64,000 bases of DNA from Chitinophaga fulva. GTDB lineage: Bacteria; Bacteroidota; Bacteroidia; Chitinophagales; Chitinophagaceae. Positions 7,821-16,424 of this stretch are shown here, one piece after another. The stretch's first letter is position 1. Each line of letters starts with the position of its first letter. The stretch spans positions 3,472,810 through 3,536,809 of the forward strand of contig NZ_JABBGC010000001.1 in assembly GCF_012927205.1 (NCBI RefSeq), read 5' to 3'. The notes beneath the pieces were generated by a model. The model had not been told where the DNA came from. It ran no database searches and saw nothing but the letters and a program-made list of their open reading frames with translations. The position numbers were made by a program, and so were the translations under genes.

Positions 7821-9086
7821 TTATTTGTTGATATGAAAAATAGGACCATTCACAGTAGCAATAACCCTGCCTTTCAGTGAGCTGCCAATATAAGCCGAAT
7901 TTTTTGATCTGGAGGCGATATGGGCGGTAGTGAATTCCCAATCGGCTGCCGGGTCAAAGATGGTGAGGTTGGCGGCGGCGCCTTCCTGGATCACAGGTTG
8001 CGGCTGTTTGAAGATGGCGCGCGGTTTTTCCGTCAGCATAGCAATATGTTGTTCCAGCGGTAGTTGCGGCAGGTAGTGGCGGATGACGCCGAAGCTGCTT
8101 TCCAGGCCGATCATACCGTTTTTCGCATATTCAAACTCGACTGTTTTAGCGTCCCACTCCTGTGGCACGTGGTGGGTGGCAAAGCAGTCCACCGTGCCGT
8201 GTACGATAGCATCCTGAATAGCTTTTACGTCATCTGCGGTGCGCAGCGGCGGATTTACCTTCAGGTTGGAATCATAGTTTACCAGTTGCGCATCGGTGAG
8301 CGACAGGTGGTAGGGAGTAACCGAGCAGGTTACCTTGATGCCGTCGGCCTTGGCGGCGGCTATCAGTTCTATGGATTTGCGGGTGCTTACGCCGGTGATA
8401 TGAATACGGGAGTCGGTGTATTTGGTCAGTTCAAGGTCACGTTGTATGATCAGCTCCTCTGCCAGTGCCGGTTTACCGGGCATGCCCAGCTGGGTGGAGT
8501 AGATGCCTTCGTGCATGAGGCCATGAGCGGAGATGCTCTGGTCGTCTGGCAACTGGATCAGCGTACCATCAAAAGCTTTGATGTATTGTAATGCTTTGAG
8601 CAGCAGGCCGGGGGATTGTACCGGTTTGAGGCCGTCAGAGAAAGCCACGGCGCCGGTTTGCTGCATCTCATACATTTCGGCGAGGCTGGAGCCTTCGAGG
8701 TTTTTGGTAACAGCGCCGATGGGCAGCACAGTGGCAGCGGCATGGCGGGTTTTGCTAAGTACGTACTCGATCTGCGGTTTGGTATGCAGGGCCGGTTGGG
8801 TGTTGGGTACTACCATCACGGTGGTGTAACCGCCTGTGGCAGCAGCTTTTACCCCGGTAGACAGGTCTTCCTTGTGTTCCAGTCCCGGATCGCAGAAATG
8901 GGCGAAAATGTCCATCCAGCCCGCAGACACGTGCAGGTTCTCCCCGGAGATAACCGTTGCCCGCGCATCTTCCAGATGGTCGCCCACCTGTTGGATGATC
9001 CCGTTCTGTATGGAAATGTCTTTTTGCTGCCCGTGAAAGGGTGAGGAAGGCGCTATCACCTTTACGTTTTTGAGTAGTATGTGCAT
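7821..9086 (-). CDS. Dihydroorotase-like protein, predicted catalytically inactive
   Basis: 421 aa, amidohydrolase fold, full length for type I dihydroorotase. The scaffold is clear: SAGWMDIFAHFCDPG, AAATGGYTTVMVVPNTQP, VTCSVTPYHLSL and VNPPLRTADD. The catalytic residues are mostly gone. The first His of the HxH pair is Phe (FAH), the Arg two residues after the pair is Cys, the His of the HCED motif is replaced (LPDD), the His before the IST motif is Gly (TGVST), and the Asp of ATDHAPH is His (ATHHVPQ). Family knowledge: inactive PyrC homologues in some bacteria support aspartate transcarbamoylase structurally. It is the first gene of the operon, with a promoter element at 9134-9141. A true dihydroorotase is expected elsewhere in the genome. 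Confidence 0.9.
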   Translation of the reverse strand: MHILLKNVKVIAPSSPFHGQQKDISIQNGIIQQVGDHLEDARATVISGENLHVSAGWMDIFAHFCDPGLEHKEDLSTGVKAAATGGYTTVMVVPNTQPALHTKPQIEYVLSKTRHAAATVLPIGAVTKNLEGSSLAEMYEMQQTGAVAFSDGLKPVQSPGLLLKALQYIKAFDGTLIQLPDDQSISAHGLMHEGIYSTQLGMPGKPALAEELIIQRDLELTKYTDSRIHITGVSTRKSIELIAAAKADGIKVTCSVTPYHLSLTDAQLVNYDSNLKVNPPLRTADDVKAIQDAIVHGTVDCFATHHVPQEWDAKTVEFEYAKNGMIGLESSFGVIRHYLPQLPLEQHIAMLTEKPRAIFKQPQPVIQEGAAANLTIFDPAADWEFTTAHIASRSKNSAYIGSSLKGRVIATVNGPIFHINK

Positions 9087-9133
9087 GCTTTACGTTCTAT
9101 TCAATATCAAAACCTGTCCAAAAAATACAGGGG

Positions 9134-9141
9134 CAAATGTA
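9134..9141 (-). promoter_or_regulatory. Bacteroidota -7 element for the heptose operon
   Basis: On the minus strand the bases read TACATTTG, matching TAnnTTTG, 48 bp upstream of the dihydroorotase-like start. The -33 part is weak. It is the only good match ahead of the nine-gene minus-strand cluster. Confidence 0.6.
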
Positions 9142-9249
9142 ACATAAAACTATTAATTGATAAAGCCCTCCCGTAGCCCTTTTCGAGCTTTTTGTTCAGG
9201 TTGGTATGATAATTGAAAATAGAGGGTAGCAGATCAAAATAACTCTAGG

Positions 9250-10203
9250 ATGAATGATTATCTCATTAACCTTGTCACACGTATATGCGACCGCTCGGAA
9301 CAGTTAAATAACTCCCAAACGATTAGCTGGCAGGCGCTCCGGGAGGCCGAACAGCTGGCCAACCACGCGTATGTGCCGATTCTGTACCAGTACATCGCAA
9401 ACGAACCTGATAAGGAAAGACGCCGCGCCGCCGGCTTTATTATTATTCAGCTCTCCAGAAACACCAATGACCCGGAAGTGATCCGGTTTATGCTGGACCG
9501 CCTCCGGATAGAACAGGAGCCTGATATCATCACCGCTATCCAGCAAGACCTGGAACGCGGCCTGCCTATCCCCGGGTATATGAACCTGGACCCGTTGCTG
9601 AACAATGCCCTGTCGCTCAATAATAATGTGCGCCGCTCTGCGCTGTTTGCCCTCCGTGGTACCAATAACCCGCAGGTAGAAGAATTTGCACTGAATTTGC
9701 TCAAAAGAACTGTAAATGAATATGATATATATTATATAGTCCTTCTGATGCATAAGGTGGCCACCAAAAAAAGCCTGCCGGCGCTCAAACGCCTGCTGGA
9801 ACACCCGCGCCAGGATATAAAAGGGCTGGCATTCGCTACGATCGCGGATATTGAAAAAGAGAAAGAAGCGCTGTTCTACGCCCGCTGCCTGCTCCGTGGC
9901 CAGCTGAAATCAGAAGCCATGGAGGCGATTTATAAATATGCGGACGAAAGTGCCATACAGGCTGTCATCACCCGTATTACCGAGATGCTCACCAAAAGAC
10001 GCAGCAATGGCCGGCTTTCGCTGGAGACTTTCAAAAATGGCTTCACTGACCTGATGCTGGGCATGGAATTCCTTTTCCGCTTCCGTACCGCCAAAAGTGA
10101 AGTGAAAAAGACTTTCTCCTGGATCACCGAAAAAAGAGCTGAATACCTGCTGCCCGAAGAGCGCGAATGGATACATCGTAACCTTGTCATGAACAAAGGC
10201 TGA
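9250..10203 (+). CDS. HEAT-repeat-like alpha-solenoid protein
   Basis: 317 aa, no signal peptide and no membrane helix. The sequence is a run of paired helices with repeat-like units, for example PEVIRFMLDRLRIEQEPDIITAI, LLNNALSLNNNVRRSALFAL and SLPALKRLLEHPRQDIKGLAF, as in HEAT or armadillo solenoids that act as protein-binding scaffolds. No catalytic residues are apparent. It stands alone on the plus strand, divergent from the heptose operon, with 163 bp between the two starts. The partner is unknown. Confidence 0.8.
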   Translation: MNDYLINLVTRICDRSEQLNNSQTISWQALREAEQLANHAYVPILYQYIANEPDKERRRAAGFIIIQLSRNTNDPEVIRFMLDRLRIEQEPDIITAIQQDLERGLPIPGYMNLDPLLNNALSLNNNVRRSALFALRGTNNPQVEEFALNLLKRTVNEYDIYYIVLLMHKVATKKSLPALKRLLEHPRQDIKGLAFATIADIEKEKEALFYARCLLRGQLKSEAMEAIYKYADESAIQAVITRITEMLTKRRSNGRLSLETFKNGFTDLMLGMEFLFRFRTAKSEVKKTFSWITEKRAEYLLPEEREWIHRNLVMNKG

Positions 10204-10291
10204 TACCCCGTCTGCCCCGCATCTCTCCTCCTTTTATCCTGATATTTATCCGCATAGCTCCCCTAACGGTGGTGCTTACCTCGTAATTCTT

Positions 10292-10299
10292 TACATTTG
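10292..10299 (+). promoter_or_regulatory. -7 promoter element for the S9 peptidase
   Basis: TACATTTG matches TAnnTTTG, 18 bp ahead of the ATG at 10318, which implies a very short leader. Confidence 0.6.
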
Positions 10300-10317
10300 G
10301 AACCTTAAAATGTAAGG

Positions 10318-12492
10318 ATGAAAAGAGGACTGATATTGCTTTTGACTGGTTGTATGGCCGTCGGGGTACAACACGCCGATGCCCAACAACAGCTGTATAC
10401 CATGGCACAGGCCACCAACGGCCTTCGTGCGGACCTGGCGCCGGAACGACTGAAACAATTTGAATGGGTGCCCGGCGAAAATGCCTACACCAGAGCAGTG
10501 ATAGCCGGCGGCCAGCAGGTTTGGGTGAAGTACACAGTGCTGGGAGGCAAAGCCCTGCCTAAAACAGATACCCTGTTAACATTGAATACCCTCAACCAGC
10601 AGCTTTCTTCCAAAACACCTTTACGTGGCCTGCCCCCGCTGCACTGGATAGACAATACCCACGCCTGGTTTAGCATCGGCAATGACCTCTACAACGGTAC
10701 TGTTCAAAACGGGACTGTCCAATTCAGCAAATGGTGTTCCCTGCCTCACGACGCAGAGAATGTAACGGTCAATCCGAAAAGCCGCTACATTGCCTATACA
10801 GTGAAAAATAATCTTTTCGTGCGTGCGGCCGATGGTCAGGAACAACCCATCACACAGGATGCCGACATCAATATCGTGAACGGTAAAAGCGTACACAGAG
10901 AAGAATTTGGTATCGACAGAGGAATATTCTTTTCTCCCAACGGCGACCTGGTCGCTTTCTACCGCATGGACCAGCGGATGGTGAATGACTATCCGGTCAT
11001 CGATTGGTCTGTAGTGCCTGCTCACGCCAATATCATCAAATATCCCATGGCCGGTGGTAAATCCCACGAAGTAACACTGGGCGTTTACCAGCCATCTACC
11101 CGTAAAACCGTCTTCCTGAAAACAACGGGTGAAGCAGATCATTATCTGACCTGTGTTACCTGGGCACCTGACCAGCAGTCTGTTTACGTGGCACTGCTCA
11201 ACAGGGACCAGAACCACCTGTGGCTGAATCAGTATAGCGCCACTACGGGAGAACTGATCAAAACACTTTTTGAAGAAACAGATCCCAAATATGTGCATCC
11301 GTCGCATCCGCTGACTTTTGTGTCCGGCAAACCCGATCAGTTCATCTGGTGGAGTGACCGTGACGGCTATACGCACCTGTACCTGTACAACACTGGCGGA
11401 CAGCTGCTAAAACAACTCACCAAAGGAGATTGGGTAGTGAATGAATTGCAGGGTTTTCATGCTGCCGGCAATGAAGTGATCATCACCGCAGCCAAAGAAA
11501 GCCCGATGGAAAAACATGCTTATGCCGTAAACCTGAAGAGCGCCGCGCTGCGTCGCCTGGACCAGGCTGCCGGCTGGCATGATATTCAGGTGAGCAGCCA
11601 TGGCGATTATATATTGGACAGCTACAGTTCCGGAGAGGTGCCATCCTCGGCTGTTATCACAGGACTGAATGGTAAATACACCGGGACGGTCTTGCAGGCA
11701 GCAGATCCCCTGAAAAATTTCAAACGGCCGGAAATCAGGCAGGTAACGCTGAAAGCAGATAATGGTACGCCGCTTTACGGTAAACTCATCTTGCCGGTGG
11801 ACTTTGACAGTACCCGTCAATATCCAGTGATTGTATACCTGTACAACGGGCCTAACGTGCAACTGATCAAAAATACTTTCCCATACAGTGGCAACCTCTG
11901 GTACGAGTATATGGCACAACGCGGATACATTGTATTTACCATGGATGGCCGCGGCAGTGCCAACAGGGGTATGGCCTTCGAGCAGGCCACCTTCCGTCAG
12001 CTGGGCACTGTGGAAATGAATGATCAGCTGCAAGGCGTGGCTTATCTGAAATCACTGCCTTATGTGAATCAGCAGAAAATGGGTGTACATGGTTGGAGCT
12101 TCGGTGGCTTTATGACCACATCGCTGATGTTGCGTCACCCGGACGTGTTTAAGGCAGCAGTGGCCGGCGGCCCGGTGATTGACTGGAGCATGTATGAAGT
12201 GATGTATACCGAACGTTACATGGACACCCCGCAGCAGAACCCGGAAGGTTATGCCAATTCCAACCTGCTTACCAAAACAAAAAACCTGAAAGGACATCTG
12301 ATGCTGATACATGGCACCAATGATGACGTGGTGGTATGGCAGCATTCTATTAATTTTCTGAGAGCCTGTGTAGATAATGGCGTACAGCTAGATTATTTTG
12401 TGTACCCCGGTCACCTGCATAATGTACTCGGCAAAGACAGAGTACATCTGATGCAGAAAATCACCGATTATTTCGATGCACAGCTGAAATAA
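10318..12492 (+). CDS. S9 family prolyl oligopeptidase, dipeptidyl peptidase IV type
   Basis: 724 aa. A signal peptide (residues 1-22, ending in ADAQQQ) sends it to the periplasm or surface. The N-terminal part is a DPPIV beta-propeller with the double-Glu motif HREEFGIDRG (Glu195-Glu196), which in DPPIV anchors the peptide N-terminus. The C-terminal part is an alpha/beta hydrolase with the Ser nucleophile in GWSFGG (Ser594), Asp669 in GTNDDVVVW and the His in GHLHNV. It should release dipeptides, often X-Pro, from peptides taken up as nutrients. It is monocistronic, with a promoter just upstream and a perfect palindromic terminator downstream. The exact dipeptide preference is not deducible. 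Confidence 0.93.
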   Translation: MKRGLILLLTGCMAVGVQHADAQQQLYTMAQATNGLRADLAPERLKQFEWVPGENAYTRAVIAGGQQVWVKYTVLGGKALPKTDTLLTLNTLNQQLSSKTPLRGLPPLHWIDNTHAWFSIGNDLYNGTVQNGTVQFSKWCSLPHDAENVTVNPKSRYIAYTVKNNLFVRAADGQEQPITQDADINIVNGKSVHREEFGIDRGIFFSPNGDLVAFYRMDQRMVNDYPVIDWSVVPAHANIIKYPMAGGKSHEVTLGVYQPSTRKTVFLKTTGEADHYLTCVTWAPDQQSVYVALLNRDQNHLWLNQYSATTGELIKTLFEETDPKYVHPSHPLTFVSGKPDQFIWWSDRDGYTHLYLYNTGGQLLKQLTKGDWVVNELQGFHAAGNEVIITAAKESPMEKHAYAVNLKSAALRRLDQAAGWHDIQVSSHGDYILDSYSSGEVPSSAVITGLNGKYTGTVLQAADPLKNFKRPEIRQVTLKADNGTPLYGKLILPVDFDSTRQYPVIVYLYNGPNVQLIKNTFPYSGNLWYEYMAQRGYIVFTMDGRGSANRGMAFEQATFRQLGTVEMNDQLQGVAYLKSLPYVNQQKMGVHGWSFGGFMTTSLMLRHPDVFKAAVAGGPVIDWSMYEVMYTERYMDTPQQNPEGYANSNLLTKTKNLKGHLMLIHGTNDDVVVWQHSINFLRACVDNGVQLDYFVYPGHLHNVLGKDRVHLMQKITDYFDAQLK

Positions 12493-12504
12493 ACCAATAT
12501 CAGT

Positions 12505-12558
12505 GTTATAAAAAGAAAGCAGCGAAGGAGATCTCCTTCGCTGCTTTCTTTTTATAAC
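12505..12558. terminator. 54-nt perfect palindromic bidirectional terminator
   Basis: Bases 12505-12531 and 12532-12558 are exact reverse complements with no nominal loop, and include A-rich and T-rich tracts on both sides. It separates the convergent S9 peptidase and DUF1349 genes. Confidence 0.9.
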
Positions 12559-12573
12559 GTAGTACTACATGTT

Positions 12574-13242
12574 TTACATGCCTCCTGTTTTGGCGTCTTT
12601 AAATACGCCTGGCGTATAGACAATTTCTGAGAACGTGCTGGTGCAGTTTTCTCCCAGTGGTGACTGGGACGAAAAGCCAACCCTGATGGGAGCTTTAGGC
12701 ACAAAGTTTACCAGCCGTACCGCTTCCCAGGTTTTCCCTTCAAGCGAATAAAAGAGCCCAAACATATTACCTGATTTCGCCAGCCGGAAATACACTTCGT
12801 TTTTGCTGGTAACAGCATTGTTGCTGTCGTCAGTATACGTGTTGGTGACGCCGGAGCAGACCGCGAGTTTGCCGTAATGGCTGTTTTCAAAGAGGAATTT
12901 GATGTATTGGGTGGAGTCTGCCATTACATAGATGGCGCCACCGTCATACGTTTTTTTGAAGTCCACTTTGATTTTAGCGGTGAGCACGAAGTTTTCATCC
13001 GGTTTAAAAACCAGGATGGGAGCAGTGGCAATGTTGTAGTTGCCACCGGGATAATTGTAAAAATCAGAGCCTTGTGCAGCGGTGATAGAGAGGCTGTCGG
13101 CCGCCACATTAAAGCTTTGCGGTGTGTTGATCCAGCTACAGGGATAGGGTATGCCTTTGATCCGGACGCTGTCTGCCGGAGTGGCTACAGCGCTGAAAAA
13201 TGCCAGGACCAGGGTACCGAGTACAAAAAGTTTCTTTTTCAC
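12574..13242 (-). CDS. DUF1349 domain protein, secreted, concanavalin-like fold
   Basis: 222 aa from a GTG start at 13242, which puts the signal peptide (VKKKLFVLGTLVLAFFSAVA) at the very N-terminus. An in-frame ATG at 13275 would add 11 residues. The mature protein matches the DUF1349 layout: WINTPQSFNVAADSLSITAA, DFYNYPGGNYNIATAPI, then AKIKVDFKKTYDGGAIYVMAD and a late GLFYSLEGKTWEAVRLV. The fold is a jelly-roll related to lectins and glycosidase accessory domains; the biochemical role is not established. Its terminator is the palindrome at 12505-12558. Confidence 0.85.
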   Translation of the reverse strand: MKKKLFVLGTLVLAFFSAVATPADSVRIKGIPYPCSWINTPQSFNVAADSLSITAAQGSDFYNYPGGNYNIATAPILVFKPDENFVLTAKIKVDFKKTYDGGAIYVMADSTQYIKFLFENSHYGKLAVCSGVTNTYTDDSNNAVTSKNEVYFRLAKSGNMFGLFYSLEGKTWEAVRLVNFVPKAPIRVGFSSQSPLGENCTSTFSEIVYTPGVFKDAKTGGM

Positions 13243-13326
13243 TATCGTGGTTTTAAAATAAATACTGGCGCCCAATATATAAACTAAAAATCAAGGAAAC
13301 GATAAAACTACAGGGAGGACAAAAAA

Positions 13327-13358
13327 CAACAACCTGACCGGTGATGATCAGGTTGTTG
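13327..13358 (-). terminator. Intrinsic terminator of the small basic secreted protein gene
   Basis: An 11-bp perfect stem (13327-13337 with 13348-13358) is followed on the minus strand by six T. It lies 19 bp after the stop of the gene at 13378. Confidence 0.85.
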
Positions 13359-13377
13359 AGCAGGAGATGACAAACTG

Positions 13378-13818
13378 TTATTGTACAACAGTGTTACCAT
13401 CAGCATTTACTACGAAAGTTTGTACAACGCCGTTTTTAATAACGCGTACAGTATAACAATCACCACCATTGTTGCACTTCATGGAAGTAACATCATACAG
13501 ATCGGAGCCGTAGGTTGTTTTCAGATTAGACAGGATTTCGGCAGGAATATAATCCACCATTACCGGCAATGCTGTCTGCGGATACATCATGGTATTGTAG
13601 TAGGTAGTACCAGGCATGGGGTTGGTAGTATTCATCATGGTCATACCTGTTCTTTTTGCTTCTCTTCTTTCAGCTCTGGCTTCTTTCTTTTCGGCTCTGG
13701 CTTCTCGTTTTTCCTCTTTGGTCCTGTGCCGGTGACGGCTAGCGTCGTTGGCATGAGCAGGAACCGCTGCAAATACGCTGATTCCTGTGGCTAACAGATA
13801 AATCATCATCTTTTTCAT
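13378..13818 (-). CDS. Small secreted protein with a Lys/Arg/Glu/Ala helix
   Basis: 146 aa from the ATG at 13818; the frame is open further upstream, but the signal peptide MKKMMIYLLATGISVFAAVP begins here. After cleavage near HAND comes a highly charged helical stretch built on EEKREARAEKKEARAERREA (residues about 35-54). A Met/Thr/Tyr-rich linker follows, and then a compact C-terminal domain (PAEILSNLKTTYGSDLYDV onward) that resembles PepSY-like folds and has two Cys (MKCNNGGDC). I do not recognise a named family. It has its own terminator and is probably monocistronic. Confidence 0.75.
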   Translation of the reverse strand: MKKMMIYLLATGISVFAAVPAHANDASRHRHRTKEEKREARAEKKEARAERREAKRTGMTMMNTTNPMPGTTYYNTMMYPQTALPVMVDYIPAEILSNLKTTYGSDLYDVTSMKCNNGGDCYTVRVIKNGVVQTFVVNADGNTVVQ

Positions 13819-13976
13819 AATCTTAAGATTTACAGATGAATAGATTTTTTGCGATATAAAGTTCGGCCATTTGGCTGGAAAACAGCTCAGCGCGGGGAAA
13901 TGGAGGCTTTTACACAAAAATGGCATGACCACGGAATAAGGCGAGAACGCCGCGCTACCAAGGAAGAGAGAGCTAG

Positions 13977-14043
13977 TGCCGGATGATAATTTTAACATTC
14001 ATTAAATAGGGAAATTAACATATGTAAGGCTTATCATCCGGCA
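13977..14043. repeat. Long-loop inverted repeat between two minus-strand genes
   Basis: Bases 13977-13989 and 14031-14043 are perfect 13-bp reverse complements separated by 41 nt. No T-tract follows on either strand. It lies just after the SGNH hydrolase stop and could be a 3' processing hairpin. Confidence 0.6.
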
Positions 14044-14053
14044 TGAGTAGTGT

Positions 14054-15139
14054 TTATTGATCTTTGGTCAGTTTGCGCAGGGTAGGGAGAATATGTGCTG
14101 CAAAGCGTTCCATGCCAACATCGGTGGGATGTACGCCGTCTACCGTACCTTCATGGTCTTCACCGAGGAAGCCGTCGCCGCCCAGGTAATAGAGGTTTTT
14201 AACACCGGCTTTCAGCAGATCGTTATAAGCCTTTTTCAGTTCCGCTCTTTTGCGGAATACAATATCACGTACATCTTTTTCGAAATAGCCATGTTCATAC
14301 ATGTAGTTCTCCACCAGCAATATCTTTGTTTGGGGTTTACAGGCGCGTAGTTGCGTTACCAGTTTCACCGCGCGTTCATGTATCAGTTCAGGGGAAGTAT
14401 TCGGATTACAATCGATGACAATAAGCGATGGGTCTGTTTCACAGATGGCTTCGCCTACAGCAGTTTCAAACATGCCGTTGCCACTGAAGCCGAAGTTGAC
14501 AATGGGGCGTTGCAGCAGGCGGACAAGTATGTTGGTATATGCCATGCCGGGCCTGGTAGCGCATCCGCCCTGGGCGATGCTGCTGCCGTAGTATACGATG
14601 GGTTTTTTGTCCAGCAACAGGGGCTGCTGTGGTTTTTCGATGAGGGCGCCTGCATTGACACCGATGGAGAGGGAATCTACACCGTCATACAATGGGAGGA
14701 AGAGCACATATTCGCGCCAGGTGCTGTCGCCTTTTTTGAGTATGGCACGTTCAGAATTAAAACCATTTTCAGGGATGGCACTGTTAACGAACTGCCATGT
14801 ATTGTTGACCAGCGCGTAGAGATCGAGGCCTCTGATACCGGTGGCTGTCATATGGTTCATGGAAGTGTTGTTGAGCACTTTCCAGCGGGCGCCGATGGTG
14901 GTGGCATTGGTGCGGAAGCGGATGGCGATGCCGGCGGAATTGCGGCTTAGCGCCCATACGGCTGGCCTTACTGTTTTTTCGTATTTAGCCGGAAGCCGGT
15001 TGTAATTGGTTTCCTGATGATATTGGCCAATTACGGGGAACTCCCTGGCATCGTGGTAAACAAGGGTGGGTGTTTGTGCAAAGAGGCTGTTGCAGCACAT
15101 GAGCACTGCTATCAGGGATAGCATCGTTTTGTTCATCAT
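14054..15139 (-). CDS. Secreted SGNH/GDSL hydrolase, two-domain esterase type
   Basis: 361 aa with a signal peptide (residues 1-21, ending in SLFAQ). An N-terminal beta-sandwich of about 150 residues is followed by a C-terminal SGNH domain. Block I is YYGSSIAQGG with the nucleophile Ser, block II is NFGFSGNG, block III is VIDCNPN and block V is DGVHPTDVG with the Asp-His pair. Such enzymes remove acetyl or other acyl groups from carbohydrates at the cell surface. Upstream lies a twin LacI-type operator, and the LacI gene precedes it on the same strand, so sugar-dependent control is likely. Confidence 0.9.
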   Translation of the reverse strand: MMNKTMLSLIAVLMCCNSLFAQTPTLVYHDAREFPVIGQYHQETNYNRLPAKYEKTVRPAVWALSRNSAGIAIRFRTNATTIGARWKVLNNTSMNHMTATGIRGLDLYALVNNTWQFVNSAIPENGFNSERAILKKGDSTWREYVLFLPLYDGVDSLSIGVNAGALIEKPQQPLLLDKKPIVYYGSSIAQGGCATRPGMAYTNILVRLLQRPIVNFGFSGNGMFETAVGEAICETDPSLIVIDCNPNTSPELIHERAVKLVTQLRACKPQTKILLVENYMYEHGYFEKDVRDIVFRKRAELKKAYNDLLKAGVKNLYYLGGDGFLGEDHEGTVDGVHPTDVGMERFAAHILPTLRKLTKDQ

Positions 15140-15206
15140 ACGTGATTATTGGTTAGCACCGGACAAGATACAGGAAAAGAGAGATAAAAGTACGTTTTAG
15201 GGGCTT

Positions 15207-15245
15207 TACGCAAACGCTTGCGCGGATAACGCAAGCGTTTGCGTA
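15207..15245. promoter_or_regulatory. Twin LacI-family operator upstream of the SGNH hydrolase
   Basis: Two 16-bp arms (15207-15222 and 15230-15245) form a perfect inverted repeat with a 7-bp spacer. Each arm is itself a near-palindrome with the LacI/PurR core AANCGNTT (AAACGCTT and AAGCGTTT). The two core centres are 21 bp apart, two helical turns. On the minus strand a TTTG inside the operator lies 18 bp from TACTTTTA, a weak -7 element, so a bound repressor would cover the -33 region. Confidence 0.8.
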
Positions 15246-15398
15246 CACGGAATGTCGAAAGAATTCTCTAAAATAGTGGAGCAATTACAGAAAATAGATT
15301 CAGCTCTAAGCAGCAATTACAGAACAGCGAACAATGAGGTCGATTGCCTGTGCCACGGTATCTTACTGTGGCAAGGTTATCGCCAAGTCTCCTTTTTT

Positions 15399-16424
15399 TT
15401 ACCGGTCGTGTATCACCAGCCGTGACTCCATAATGGTATTGGTATAGTCGTTGAGCGGATGTTCTCCATTCAGCAGCGACAGCAGCATATTGGTGGCTGC
15501 CTGCCCTTGTTCATAAGGAAACTGTTCCACCGAGGCAGCCGGCGGAAAAGCTGTATACCCGCTAACCGGCGTGTTGGCGTAAGATACAAAAGTAATGTCC
15601 TTATTTATTTCCAGTTTTCTTTTAAGTGCGTATTGAACAGCATCCATGGCCACATAGTCATTGAAGGTGACTACAGCGGTTACTTTTCTTTTCAGTGACA
15701 ACAGGTATTCCATGGCGGCGTCTGTGCCGGCGGCGGTGAGATCGGCATTGACAATCAGTTCAGGGTCGTATTTGAGACGGTGTTTACGCAGTGCCTTGAT
15801 GTATCCGGTAGCTCTTTCTTTGCTGGCTACCAGTTGTTCTGGGCCGTTGATCATACCAATTACCCGGTGCCCTTTTTTCAGCAGAAAATCCACTGCCTGT
15901 ATGGTACCGGATTCCAGGTTACAGGATACGGCATGGATATCGTGGAGGTCGGGCACACGGTCGAAGAATACTACAGGAATACGTGCCTGGCGCAACATTT
16001 CAAAGTGATCGTAGTTGCGGGTGTTTTTACCGATAGACACGATACAGCCATCAACCCGGTGTTGTTTCATGCTCTGAATGATCTGCTTTTCCCGGGCTTC
16101 ATCGTCATGCGATTGCCCCAGCAGCACAGTGTAGTTGTTACTGTAGGCGGTATCTTCTATACCGCTGATGGCACTGGAGAAGAAAGCTTCCGATAGTTCG
16201 GGCAACAGGATGCCTATGGTAAAGGTTTTACCCTGCTGAAAATAAACCGCCGTTTGGTTGCGCTCGTAGTTCAGTTCCTCTGCCAGCGCTTTCACCCGGG
16301 CTTTGGTCCTCAAACCGATACTGTGATGGTCATGTAAGGCCCTTGATACAGTAGATACAGAGATATTCAGCCTTTTTGCAATTTCCTTTATTGTTGGCTG
16401 ACCCGAAGAAACCACCTTTCTCAT
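15399..16424 (-). CDS. LacI family transcriptional regulator
   Basis: 341 aa. An N-terminal helix-turn-helix (TIKEIAKRLNISVSTVSRAL, residues 11-30) and hinge helix are followed by a periplasmic-binding-protein-like effector domain with IGILLPELSEAFFSSAISGI, VVFFDRVPD, VIGMINGPE and AVVTFNDYVAMDAVQYAL. It should bind a sugar or sugar derivative and a palindromic operator. The twin operator at 15207-15245 between this gene and the SGNH hydrolase is the obvious target. The effector cannot be read from the sequence. Confidence 0.93.
   Translation of the reverse strand: MRKVVSSGQPTIKEIAKRLNISVSTVSRALHDHHSIGLRTKARVKALAEELNYERNQTAVYFQQGKTFTIGILLPELSEAFFSSAISGIEDTAYSNNYTVLLGQSHDDEAREKQIIQSMKQHRVDGCIVSIGKNTRNYDHFEMLRQARIPVVFFDRVPDLHDIHAVSCNLESGTIQAVDFLLKKGHRVIGMINGPEQLVASKERATGYIKALRKHRLKYDPELIVNADLTAAGTDAAMEYLLSLKRKVTAVVTFNDYVAMDAVQYALKRKLEINKDITFVSYANTPVSGYTAFPPAASVEQFPYEQGQAATNMLLSLLNGEHPLNDYTNTIMESRLVIHDR

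Noticed and set aside
10621..11376. 251-codon open frame on the minus strand
   Set aside because: It lies entirely antisense to the S9 peptidase, whose motifs are intact, and its translation has no recognisable domain.
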